The translations under genes and the position numbers were made by a program. Of a stretch of 64,000 nt of DNA, positions 52,667 through 60,699 are shown one piece after another. Every line of letters starts with the position of its first letter. Within the stretch, counting starts at the first letter, position 1. The notes below the pieces were generated by a model, which saw only the letters and a program-made list of their open reading frames with translations, did no database searches and was not told the origin of the DNA. The stretch comes from UMGS172 sp045636945 (lineage in GTDB: Bacteria > Bacillota > Clostridia > Oscillospirales > Acutalibacteraceae), in assembly GCA_045636945.1 (NCBI GenBank), contig JAZTYO010000017.1, positions 21,665-85,664 of the forward strand. Reading direction: 5' to 3'.

Positions 52667-55294
52667 TTAAGCCTTGGCGAATTTTATGGTCTTTATCTCC
52701 CAAGGTCTGAAACCGAGCTTAATCGATTTTCCATTCAAACAAAGCTCTTCTGTTGCATTTTCCAAAAGGTCGACTTCGCAAGCGCCTGCAACATCGCAGC
52801 CAAAGGTAATATTGCTTTCGGTCGGCATTTCCGAAGCGTTGAACATACGGATAACGTAATCCTTATTATCCTCGGAAACCTTGAAAAGGCTCAACGCAAT
52901 GTTGGGATTCTCAATTTCAAAATACGAATCGGATTGGGGGGTGGGAGTATCGGCACTCACCTTGTCGGTGACCGTTATTTCGGTGTTTTTGAGTCCGTGC
53001 TGAACGCAAAGAAGGTCGGCATACGAGGTCTCGGCGGTCATCGGCACGATTGAATATTTGAAGGTCAGCCTGCGCATAAGCTGTGGCAAATTCGACTTGG
53101 TCTGCATATACACACGGTCAAAGCAACGGTAAAGTGTTACCGCAACAGTAGAATCGGCGTCATTCAAAACACCTGCTTCGTGCAAGCCCTCGGCCGAAAC
53201 AAAGGCAAGTCCTTCTCCGTTTGTCGATTGCTTTCCGATAATGCCGTTCATATTGCGTTCGATACACTCGGGCTCATCCCAGGATGCCTTTTTGGGGTCG
53301 GTGCCGACAGGTCTGCTGATCTTACAGAATGCCTGACCTGCAAAGTAGGTATCGCCATCCACATTGGTCGGCAGCATCAGCTTCAAACGGTGGTCGCGTG
53401 CAGTATTGTCAATCTCGGTTTCAACCGTAACGTTGGCACTGTCGCGGTTGAGGGTGATAATGCTTGTGATTTTAAGCTCGGCCACCAATTCGCTTCGGTC
53501 AAGCTTTTTAGCATCAAGATACTGCGGAACCTTAAGATGCTTTGTAACCTTGAACACCGTCTTTACAGCGCCGCTACTTATAAGGCTTATTTCGGCAGGT
53601 GTGGCAAAATCGGTCACGGTGAAATCGTTCATCGGGCTTTCGTGATGCCAACCGTCACCAACCTCTCCGTTATCATTGAATCCGCAAAGGTTGGTATAAA
53701 CCTTGCCGTTGCGCTTGTCGGTCAAGGTAAGTCGTCCGTTTGTGCCGATTTCCAAACGCACAAGGTTATTTTCTGCCCAATTCTCACCGCAGGACATCTT
53801 ATCGGGGAAAGCAACTCGTTTTTCTTCGGGTACAATTCTGAACGAAGCGTGACCCATTGCAGGAACAGGTGCCTTAAAGCTTATAATATAAATATCAAAG
53901 ATATCACTCTTTTGGGCAACCGACGAGGTCCTTAAAACTCGACTGCGGTCGATACGGTCAATCTGATAGCAAAGCTCGTTGCCATTTTGGTCAAGCAGAC
54001 GGAAATTGTTGTGCCTTTCTTTTAAAGCATAGCCCTGTCGCACCGTCGAAAAGCCCTTCATAGCCACCTTTACGGTGTGGGTCTTATCAACAGGAACTCC
54101 CAGCGTGTTATAGACCTTTATAATGTAATCGGTTTTGTCACCGTCAGGCGATACGGTGCGTTGACCGTCACAAAAAGCCTCGTAAAGACGGTTGGAAATA
54201 TCCTCGGTCTGCTCAAAACGATAGGTCATCTGTCCGTGAACACGGTCCCCCGAGCAACCGCAGATAGAGTCGTGCGGATGATTTTGCAAAAGCCATTTCC
54301 AAGCCGTGTTAAGGAAATTACGATTCAAAGGCTTTTGGTCTATAGAAGCCATTGCCAGCATAGGCTCGACCCTTGTTTCCAAGAGATTCTGGCAATAATC
54401 GTTCTGCTGTTTTAGGGGGTAATGTGCCGAAAGACAATGGTACAAAAGGGTAAGGTTGCATGCAGGATGATTTACATTGTCGCGAGGCTCGGATAACTCA
54501 CCCGAAACGGTGGGAAGCACCGCCTTGTGCTTTTTGAGTTCCTCTGCCATTTCCGAAAGCTTAACGTCGCAAACCTCCATTTCGGGAAACTGCTCACGTA
54601 TCATATTAAGTATTTCAGGAGTACGGCGGTCGGCTCGGATGTGGTCGTGGGTGTTGCTGAAGAACACAACGGGAGCTTCACTTCGGCTTTGGGCTATCTC
54701 TATCCATTCCTTTAAAATTGCAGGGAATTCCTCGGTGCCGTAGTGCTTTAATTTACCCGTGATAAACGCACCGTAAAGACCTATTGAGGTAAGACATTCG
54801 GTGCCGTCGGGTGAACGCCACACAAAGTGGTTGAAATCGGTATTGCCGAGACCTCGACCTATATAAGCACCCTCGATTCCAAAGCCTTTCAATATCTGCG
54901 GAAACTGGGCAATATGGCCGAAAATATCGTTGGCATAGCCGTATTTTAACGGCTCAACACCCCATTTTTCAGCAATTTTATGACCGACCGAAAGGTTTTT
55001 CACAAGACTTTCACCCGACACAAGATACTCATCGGGCATAACGTACCAAGGGCCTATGACAATGCGACCCTCCTTGATAAAGCCTTTGAGCTTTTCGGCA
55101 TTTTCAGGCTCAATTTCGGCATAGTCCTCCAAAACGATGGTCTGACCGTCGAGCGTAAAAATCTTATACTCCGGGTCGGTTTCGAGAATGTCGATAAGCT
55201 CGTTTAACGTTTCAACAAGATTGTATCTGAAATGCTGAAACGGAGCATACCATTCGCGGTCCCAATGGGTTGAATTGATGTAAAACAGCTTCAT
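52667..55294 (-). CDS. Alpha-mannosidase, glycoside hydrolase family 38 (MngB-like)
   Basis: The 875-residue enzyme has a GH38 N-terminal domain with zinc ligands in STHWDREWY (His10, Asp12), nucleophile Asp123 in YANDIFGHIAQFP and the metal His in NHPHDSICGCS. A middle three-helix domain and C-terminal beta domains complete the family layout. It is closer to MngB (mannosylglycerate hydrolase) type enzymes than the GH38 at 22-25 kb. It lacks a signal peptide. It forms an operon with manA. A promoter TTTACA-18-TATACT lies at 55339-55368. Confidence 0.92.
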   Translation of the reverse strand: MKLFYINSTHWDREWYAPFQHFRYNLVETLNELIDILETDPEYKIFTLDGQTIVLEDYAEIEPENAEKLKGFIKEGRIVIGPWYVMPDEYLVSGESLVKNLSVGHKIAEKWGVEPLKYGYANDIFGHIAQFPQILKGFGIEGAYIGRGLGNTDFNHFVWRSPDGTECLTSIGLYGAFITGKLKHYGTEEFPAILKEWIEIAQSRSEAPVVFFSNTHDHIRADRRTPEILNMIREQFPEMEVCDVKLSEMAEELKKHKAVLPTVSGELSEPRDNVNHPACNLTLLYHCLSAHYPLKQQNDYCQNLLETRVEPMLAMASIDQKPLNRNFLNTAWKWLLQNHPHDSICGCSGDRVHGQMTYRFEQTEDISNRLYEAFCDGQRTVSPDGDKTDYIIKVYNTLGVPVDKTHTVKVAMKGFSTVRQGYALKERHNNFRLLDQNGNELCYQIDRIDRSRVLRTSSVAQKSDIFDIYIISFKAPVPAMGHASFRIVPEEKRVAFPDKMSCGENWAENNLVRLEIGTNGRLTLTDKRNGKVYTNLCGFNDNGEVGDGWHHESPMNDFTVTDFATPAEISLISSGAVKTVFKVTKHLKVPQYLDAKKLDRSELVAELKITSIITLNRDSANVTVETEIDNTARDHRLKLMLPTNVDGDTYFAGQAFCKISRPVGTDPKKASWDEPECIERNMNGIIGKQSTNGEGLAFVSAEGLHEAGVLNDADSTVAVTLYRCFDRVYMQTKSNLPQLMRRLTFKYSIVPMTAETSYADLLCVQHGLKNTEITVTDKVSADTPTPQSDSYFEIENPNIALSLFKVSEDNKDYVIRMFNASEMPTESNITFGCDVAGACEVDLLENATEELCLNGKSIKLGFRPWEIKTIKFAKA

Positions 55295-55338
55295 ACCTTT
55301 AGTCCTCTTTACTTTGATTTGGTGCTATGTTTGATTTC

Positions 55339-55368
55339 AGTATATCATACCTTTAATTACGATGTAAA
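55339..55368 (-). promoter_or_regulatory. Promoter for GH38-manA operon
   Basis: On the minus strand TTTACA (55363-55368) and TATACT (55339-55344) are 18 bp apart. Confidence 0.6.
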
Positions 55369-55576
55369 GTAGCGTTTCTAACATTGTTGCTATCATAAAA
55401 TATTTATCGTAAAATTATCCATACTTTGTAAAATCACCGTATATATTATAATGTAACGCCTATTGTTATTTTATCGGTTTTTATGTTGGCCGAATGGAAA
55501 GTGACTGTCTTAACGGTTATAGTTTTTACGGCTTATGTGTTTTGTGATTCTTTGAACGCAAAATTCTCAATACTGA

Positions 55577-55605
55577 TTGCGCTTGTAATATAAACGCAGT
55601 ATAAT
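55577..55605 (+). promoter_or_regulatory. Promoter before a truncated ORF
   Basis: TTGCGC (55577-55582) and TATAAT (55600-55605) are 17 bp apart. The 55295-55830 gap holds this promoter, the short ORF at 55650 and the next promoter; the rest is AT-rich with nothing recognised. Confidence 0.55.
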
Positions 55606-55649
55606 TAAGGGCAATAATGATTATAGCCAACCAAAGGAGGTATTTAATT

Positions 55650-55688
55650 ATGAAGCATTCAAGGATTTTAGCGTTGATTTTTGTTTAG
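55650..55688 (+). pseudogene. Signal-peptide ORF cut by TAG
   Basis: AAAGGAGG precedes ATG and the 12-codon ORF MKHSRILALIFV, ending in TAG. The sequence looks like the start of a secretion signal of an exported protein. Downstream, ILTFGLQRFSEIF reads on to another stop and then only AT-rich DNA. Expression signals are intact while the gene body has been lost. Confidence 0.5.
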
Positions 55689-55755
55689 ATTTTGACTTTT
55701 GGCTTGCAGAGGTTTTCGGAAATTTTTTAGAAAATTTTAAATTGGCTCTTCTATT

Positions 55756-55784
55756 TTGAGGTAATATTTGCTATAATATATAAT
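55756..55784 (+). promoter_or_regulatory. Promoter for hydrolase-murF-ddl-CDF operon
   Basis: TTGAGG (55756-55761) and TATAAT (55779-55784) are 17 bp apart. Confidence 0.65.
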
Positions 55785-55830
55785 TGGTATACTATATTAG
55801 TGAAAATATGCCCTTTTGGAGGTGCTGACG

Positions 55831-56589
55831 GTGTTTATAACCTGCTGCGGAATGAAACTGAATTACATTGACAAGGGCGAAGGTCCCGTTGTATTACTGC
55901 TCCACGGTTGGGGTGCATCGGTTGATTCCTATAAAGGTATTATCAACGCCCTTCGCGACAAATGCCGTCTTGTAGCACTCGATTTTCCAGGTTGCGGTCA
56001 GTCTGCCCTGCCCGAAAAGCCTCTTGATATAAACGACTACATTGCACTCGTTATGGAGTTTTGCAGTGCGTTGAAAATCCGCGACCCGATACTTGTGGGA
56101 CATTCCCACGGCGGACGTGTTATTATGAAGCTTGCAGGCAGTGGTTTGATGAACCCCAAAAAGATAGTTTTTATCGATGCCGCAGGCATAAAGCCTAAAT
56201 TCAGCTTCAAAAAATGGTGCAAGGTGCGTACCTTTAAAACCGTAAAATGGTTTTTGACGTTGCCCATCATCCGCAACTACACCAAAGAAACTTTGCAAAA
56301 GGCTCGCAATCACTTTGGCTCGTCCGACTACAATCAAGCCCCCGAGGTTATGCGAAAAACCCTTGTCAACCTTGTCAACGACGATATGACAGCCTATCTT
56401 GACGGAATTAAAGCTTCTACCCTGCTTATCTGGGGCGATAACGACACCGCAACTCCGCTTTATATGGCAAAAAAAATCGAGAAAATCATCCCCGATTGCG
56501 GACTTTGTGTAATAAAAGGCACGGGACATTGGTCGTTCGTTGAAAGACCTGCCGAAGCACAGGCTATCTTAAGAAGCTTTTTACCGTAA
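55831..56589 (+). CDS. Alpha/beta hydrolase
   Basis: The 252-residue protein is a classic alpha/beta hydrolase with oxyanion motif LLLHGWGAS, nucleophile elbow GHSHGG (Ser at about residue 87), acid in WGDNDTATP and catalytic His in GTGHWSF. The substrate is not predictable. The GTG at 55831 lies six bases after GGAGGTG, favoured over a TTG that is inside that site. It heads an operon with wall-synthesis genes, so an envelope-linked role is possible but unproven. Confidence 0.85.
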   Translation: MFITCCGMKLNYIDKGEGPVVLLLHGWGASVDSYKGIINALRDKCRLVALDFPGCGQSALPEKPLDINDYIALVMEFCSALKIRDPILVGHSHGGRVIMKLAGSGLMNPKKIVFIDAAGIKPKFSFKKWCKVRTFKTVKWFLTLPIIRNYTKETLQKARNHFGSSDYNQAPEVMRKTLVNLVNDDMTAYLDGIKASTLLIWGDNDTATPLYMAKKIEKIIPDCGLCVIKGTGHWSFVERPAEAQAILRSFLP

Positions 56590-56612
56590 TCACTATACTT
56601 GAGGTGAATTTT

Positions 56613-58205
56613 TTGGATATTATTCTTTCAATCTGTTTTGGCGTTTTGGCCGCCGTTTTTGGAATTGTGGGTCTTACCCGACAGTTTCAGATGCTGCAGC
56701 AAAACTCATATTTTGCCGTCCGTTATTGGCGGTGGTATAAAGGCTCGTTTAAGGTTGGCCGATTGGTTTACATCATAATCAGCCTGCTTGGTGCGGTTGG
56801 TGCATTTTTTGCATTAAAGCTTGGCACGGCCTTGTGCATTACCGTTTTGGCGACGCTTTTACTGTTTTTGCTTATTACCGCCAAGCGTTCAAACTCGCTT
56901 AACAAAAAATCAATCAAAAATTTGGTGGTTACCGCACGTGTCAAGCGTATGTGGGTAGCCGCAGGTATTATTTTGGTTGGGATTGCCGCCTTGTCGGTGC
57001 TGTTGCCCGATATGGCAGGCAATATTTTCAAAGGCGTTCTGTTTTTGGTCTGCGCATTACCCGAAATCATCACCCTTTTATCACTTTTGGTGATGAAGCC
57101 CATTGAAAAATCCATTTCCAACTACTACGTCAACGATGCCAAGAAAATTCTTCGTTCAATGAAAAATATGAAGGTCATCGGTGTTACGGGAAGCTACGGA
57201 AAAACGAGCACCAAGTTTATTCTTGGTCGAATTTTGAGCGAAAAATACAACACACTCGTTACCCCCGAAAACTACAATACCCCGATGGGTATTGTTATTA
57301 CCGTCCGTCGCGATTTGAAGCCTACCACCCAGATTTTTGTCTGCGAAATGGGCGCAAAACGCAAGGGCGACATTAAAGAGGACTGTATGATTGCCAACCC
57401 CGATTTGGGGGTTATCACCTCGATTGGTCCTCAGCACCTCGACACCTTTGGCAACATCGAAACGGTTGTTTCGACAAAGTTCGAGCTTGCCGATTGGGTT
57501 AAGGCAAAGGGTGGCAGGATGTACCTCAACGGGGACAACGAGCTTATCAAGTCCAACGCCGAAAATTATGAGCACGTGACTTACGGTACCCTTGACTGCG
57601 ATTGCAAGGCAACCGACATTTCGTATTCACCCAAGGGCTTGACCGTTACCGTTAAATACAAGGAACACGAGTTCAAGGTGACATCTCACCTCTTGGGCTA
57701 TCACAATGCTTTGAACATCACGGCTGCCGCTTCGGTGGCTTTGGATTTGGGGCTCAACCCTCAGGAAATTGCCTATGCAGTTTCCAAGTTGAAACCCGTC
57801 GAGCATCGTTTACAGTTGAAGCCCTACATCAACGGTGCAACACTTATCGACGATGCCTACAACTCCAACCCTGAGGGTTGCCTTGAAGCAACGCGAGTAC
57901 TTGGTTGCTTTGACGGAATGAAGAAAATCATTGTTACACCGGGTCTTGTTGAGCTTGGTGACAAGGAATATGAGGCCAACCGACGTCTTGGCTGTGAGGC
58001 TGCAAAACACGCCGATATTATCATTCTTGTCGGCAAAAAGAGGTCTGTCCCCTTGTCAGAGGGTGTAAGGTCGCAAAACTTTCCCGAGGAAAACCTATAC
58101 GTTGTTTCAAGCTTTAAAGAGGCTATGGGTGTTTTCTCCCCGATGTGCAACAAAAACACCGCCATCCTTTTTGAAAATGACCTTCCCGATAACTATTTAG
58201 AGTAA
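56613..58205 (+). CDS. Membrane-anchored MurF-like Mur ligase
   Basis: The 530-residue protein starts with about five hydrophobic helices (residues 2-22, 51-70, 72-90, 113-131, 140-161). The Mur ligase central domain follows, with ATP loop GVTGSYGKTST at 190-200, then ENYNTPMG, SIGPQHLDTFG and the C-terminal domain with DDAYNSNPEG. These marks match MurF, which adds D-Ala-D-Ala to the UDP-MurNAc tripeptide. The usual MurF N-terminal UDP-binding domain is absent and replaced by the helices. The TTG start follows GAGGTG. Adjacent ddl supports a D-Ala-D-Ala role; a different amide ligase is possible. Confidence 0.78.
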   Translation: MDIILSICFGVLAAVFGIVGLTRQFQMLQQNSYFAVRYWRWYKGSFKVGRLVYIIISLLGAVGAFFALKLGTALCITVLATLLLFLLITAKRSNSLNKKSIKNLVVTARVKRMWVAAGIILVGIAALSVLLPDMAGNIFKGVLFLVCALPEIITLLSLLVMKPIEKSISNYYVNDAKKILRSMKNMKVIGVTGSYGKTSTKFILGRILSEKYNTLVTPENYNTPMGIVITVRRDLKPTTQIFVCEMGAKRKGDIKEDCMIANPDLGVITSIGPQHLDTFGNIETVVSTKFELADWVKAKGGRMYLNGDNELIKSNAENYEHVTYGTLDCDCKATDISYSPKGLTVTVKYKEHEFKVTSHLLGYHNALNITAAASVALDLGLNPQEIAYAVSKLKPVEHRLQLKPYINGATLIDDAYNSNPEGCLEATRVLGCFDGMKKIIVTPGLVELGDKEYEANRRLGCEAAKHADIIILVGKKRSVPLSEGVRSQNFPEENLYVVSSFKEAMGVFSPMCNKNTAILFENDLPDNYLE

Positions 58206-58243
58206 AAATTTCTGTAATATATTCTTTGAAAGAGGCTATTTTT

Positions 58244-59428
58244 ATGAAAACGAATGTAGCAGTATTTTTTGGCGGACGAAGTGTTGAACACGAAATTTCC
58301 ATAATTTCCGCTGTGCAGGCAATGGGCAACATTGACCGCGAAAAGTACAACGTCATCCCCGTTTATATGTCAAAGCAGTCGGTGTTTTACTCGGGCGAGG
58401 CTTTGTGTGACATTGCCACCTTCCGTAAAGGCACTCCCGAAAAGGATTCTGACCCTGTAACCTTTATCCCCAAGGGCAATAAAACCGTTATGGTGAACCT
58501 TAAGGGCGGACTTTTCAAGAAAAAGGACGTCGACATTGACGTCTGCTTCCCCATTGTTCACGGCACCAACTGTGAGGACGGTTCTATTCAGGGTTATATC
58601 GAAACACTCGGTCTGCCTTACGTCGGTTGCGACGTTATGTCGTCGGCTTTGGGTATGGATAAGGTGCTTTTCAAAAATGTTTTGCTCGACCGCAAAATTC
58701 CCACCTTGCGTTGCATTGATTTCGGCGCAAGAGATTGGGCACTAAGGTCCGACGAGATTGCCGACCGTCTTATCAAGGAAATCGGTTTCCCTCTTATCGT
58801 AAAGCCTGCTAACTTAGGCTCCAGCGTTGGTATTTCCAAGGTTGACAATGAATCAGAGCTTACTGCCGCCATTGATATGGCCTGCAGCTTTGCCGACCGT
58901 GTTTTGGTTGAACACGCCGTTTCAAATCTTCGCGAAATCAACTGCTCTGTTTTGGGCGACCGTAACGATTGCAAGGCTTCGGCCTTGGAGGAGCCCGTTG
59001 CACACGACAAGATTTTGTCTTATGACGACAAATACCGTGCCAATGCAGGGAAATCAGGCTCTAAGGGTATGGCTTCCTTGAGCCGTAAGCTCCCTGCCGA
59101 CCTTTCGCCCGAAAAGACCGAGGAAATTCAGAAAATCGCTGTTGAAACCTTTAAGGCAATCGGTGCTTCGGGTGTTGTCAGAATCGACTTCCTTATGGAT
59201 GGCGACGACAACGACAAGGTCTACGTAAACGAAATCAACACCATTCCCGGCTCGCTTTCTTTCTATCTTTGGGAGGCTACGGGTGTAAAATACCCCGAGC
59301 TTTGTGACCGTCTTATCGAGCTTGCCTTCAAGCGTCAGCGTGAACGCGAAGACACAATGTTCACCATCGACACCAACATCTTGAACGAAACAAGCTTTGG
59401 ACAGAAAGGTTCTAAGGGAAAGCTATGA
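58244..59428 (+). CDS. ddl: D-alanine--D-alanine ligase
   Basis: Ddl makes the D-Ala-D-Ala dipeptide for peptidoglycan. The 394-residue ATP-grasp enzyme has GGRSVEHEISIISA near the N-terminus, the ATP region PLIVKPANLGSSVGISKV, the omega-loop-like KYRANAGKSGSKG, and VVRIDFLMDGDDNDKVYVNEINTIPGSLSFYLWE with magnesium ligands. A tail of about 25 residues at the C-terminus is longer than in many family members. The ATG at 58244 follows AAAGAGG. It overlaps the CDF gene by ATGA. Confidence 0.94.
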   Translation: MKTNVAVFFGGRSVEHEISIISAVQAMGNIDREKYNVIPVYMSKQSVFYSGEALCDIATFRKGTPEKDSDPVTFIPKGNKTVMVNLKGGLFKKKDVDIDVCFPIVHGTNCEDGSIQGYIETLGLPYVGCDVMSSALGMDKVLFKNVLLDRKIPTLRCIDFGARDWALRSDEIADRLIKEIGFPLIVKPANLGSSVGISKVDNESELTAAIDMACSFADRVLVEHAVSNLREINCSVLGDRNDCKASALEEPVAHDKILSYDDKYRANAGKSGSKGMASLSRKLPADLSPEKTEEIQKIAVETFKAIGASGVVRIDFLMDGDDNDKVYVNEINTIPGSLSFYLWEATGVKYPELCDRLIELAFKRQREREDTMFTIDTNILNETSFGQKGSKGKL

Positions 59429-60612
59429 CCAACCTACTTCTTAAAATTTTCATCAAGGGCAACCTCAATGATAAGAAAACGAGAAGTAAATGCGGAACGC
59501 TGGCGGGTATCGTCGGCGTTCTTTGTAACCTCGTGCTTTTCGTGATAAAATTTTTGGCAGGTACGCTCAGTGGCTCGGTTTCTATGACAGCCGATGCCTT
59601 TAACAACCTTTCGGATATGGGTTCGTCGGTCGTTACGATGCTTGGCTTTAAGCTGGCCTCCAAACCTGCCGACCCCGAACATCCCTTCGGTCACGGACGA
59701 ATGGAATATATGTCGGCGGCATTGGTTTCGGTGCTTATTATGTTGGTTGGCTTTGAGTTGCTGACCGAATCAGCCTCCAAACTTTCCGACCCGACAGTGC
59801 CCGATGCAGGTCTTTTGCCCATTATCATTTTATCGGTTTCCATCCTCATAAAACTGTGGATGTCGCTTTTTAACCGCTCCTTGGGCAAAAAAATCAACTC
59901 GGGTGCTTTGACCGCCACCGCACAGGACAGTCTTAACGACTGCATCTCAACGGGTGCTGTTTTGATTGTGGCTATTCTTTGTAAGGCTTTGCCCAACGTC
60001 GGTTTCGTCAAATATCTCGACCCCATTGTCGGTATTTTTGTGGCTTTGTTCATCCTCTACTCAGGTTTCAAAAGCCTCAAGGAAACCATGGACCCACTTA
60101 TCGGTCTTGCTCCCGACCCCGACACGGTTGCCCAAATCAAGGAAATCGTTATGTCCGACCCCGATTTCCTTGGAATCCACGATATGATAGTGCATAACTA
60201 CGGTCCCAACCGAAGCTTTGTATCGTTGCATATTGAGGTACCGTACGACGGTGACGTTTTAATGCTTCACGAAAAAATCGATGCCTGCGAGCGTGAGATA
60301 AAAGAAAAAACGGGCATCGAAGCCGTAATACATATGGACCCCATTGTAACCGACGACGAGGACGTCAACAACGCAAAAGCATTGATGTCACAAAGAATCG
60401 ACGAGTTCCACAGGGGTATGACGTTGCACGATTTCAGAATGGTCAAGGGCGAAAATCAAAACAATCTGATTTTTGACGTGTGCGTTCCTGCCGATTGCAC
60501 CCTTTCTCACAAGGAAATCCGTGCTGCCGTGCAAGGAATTGCCACCGAAATCGATAAAACCTATCAATGCGTAGTCACCGTCGACCACGATTTTTCGGGC
60601 GGTAAGCATTAA
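59425..60612 (+). CDS. Cation diffusion facilitator transporter
   Basis: The 395-residue protein has six membrane helices and CDF marks: SMTADAFNNLSDMGSS with the helix 2 metal-site Asp residues, HPFGHGRMEYMSA between helices 2 and 3, and TAQDSLNDCIS in helix 5. A cytoplasmic ferredoxin-like domain (about residues 215-300) and a second C-terminal repeat follow. It exports divalent cations such as zinc, manganese or iron in exchange for protons. It overlaps ddl by four bases. The extended C-terminus is a variant seen in clostridial CDF proteins. Confidence 0.92.
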   Translation: MTNLLLKIFIKGNLNDKKTRSKCGTLAGIVGVLCNLVLFVIKFLAGTLSGSVSMTADAFNNLSDMGSSVVTMLGFKLASKPADPEHPFGHGRMEYMSAALVSVLIMLVGFELLTESASKLSDPTVPDAGLLPIIILSVSILIKLWMSLFNRSLGKKINSGALTATAQDSLNDCISTGAVLIVAILCKALPNVGFVKYLDPIVGIFVALFILYSGFKSLKETMDPLIGLAPDPDTVAQIKEIVMSDPDFLGIHDMIVHNYGPNRSFVSLHIEVPYDGDVLMLHEKIDACEREIKEKTGIEAVIHMDPIVTDDEDVNNAKALMSQRIDEFHRGMTLHDFRMVKGENQNNLIFDVCVPADCTLSHKEIRAAVQGIATEIDKTYQCVVTVDHDFSGGKH

Positions 60613-60660
60613 GCATTATTATACGGGGTTATATTGAGTCAATCTTTAGCCTAACATATC

Positions 60661-60692
60661 AAAAAAGCACCGACAGAGTCGGTGCTTTTTAT
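60661..60692. terminator. Bidirectional terminator between CDF and GH2 genes
   Basis: AAAAAGCACCGAC pairs with GTCGGTGCTTTTT with a short AGA loop. Confidence 0.9.
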
Positions 60693-60699
60693 ATTGGTC

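Noticed and set aside
34662..55688. Possible recoding of TAG as an amino acid, because several TAG codons interrupt otherwise good frames (IS orfA, AraC relic, PTE relic, 55686).
   Set aside because: addA ends in TAG, one AraC relic also has TAA in frame, and other relics have frameshifts and deletions. All intact genes end in TAA or TGA with no internal TAG. Pseudogene decay explains it better, although the addA case alone is weak because TGA follows three codons later.
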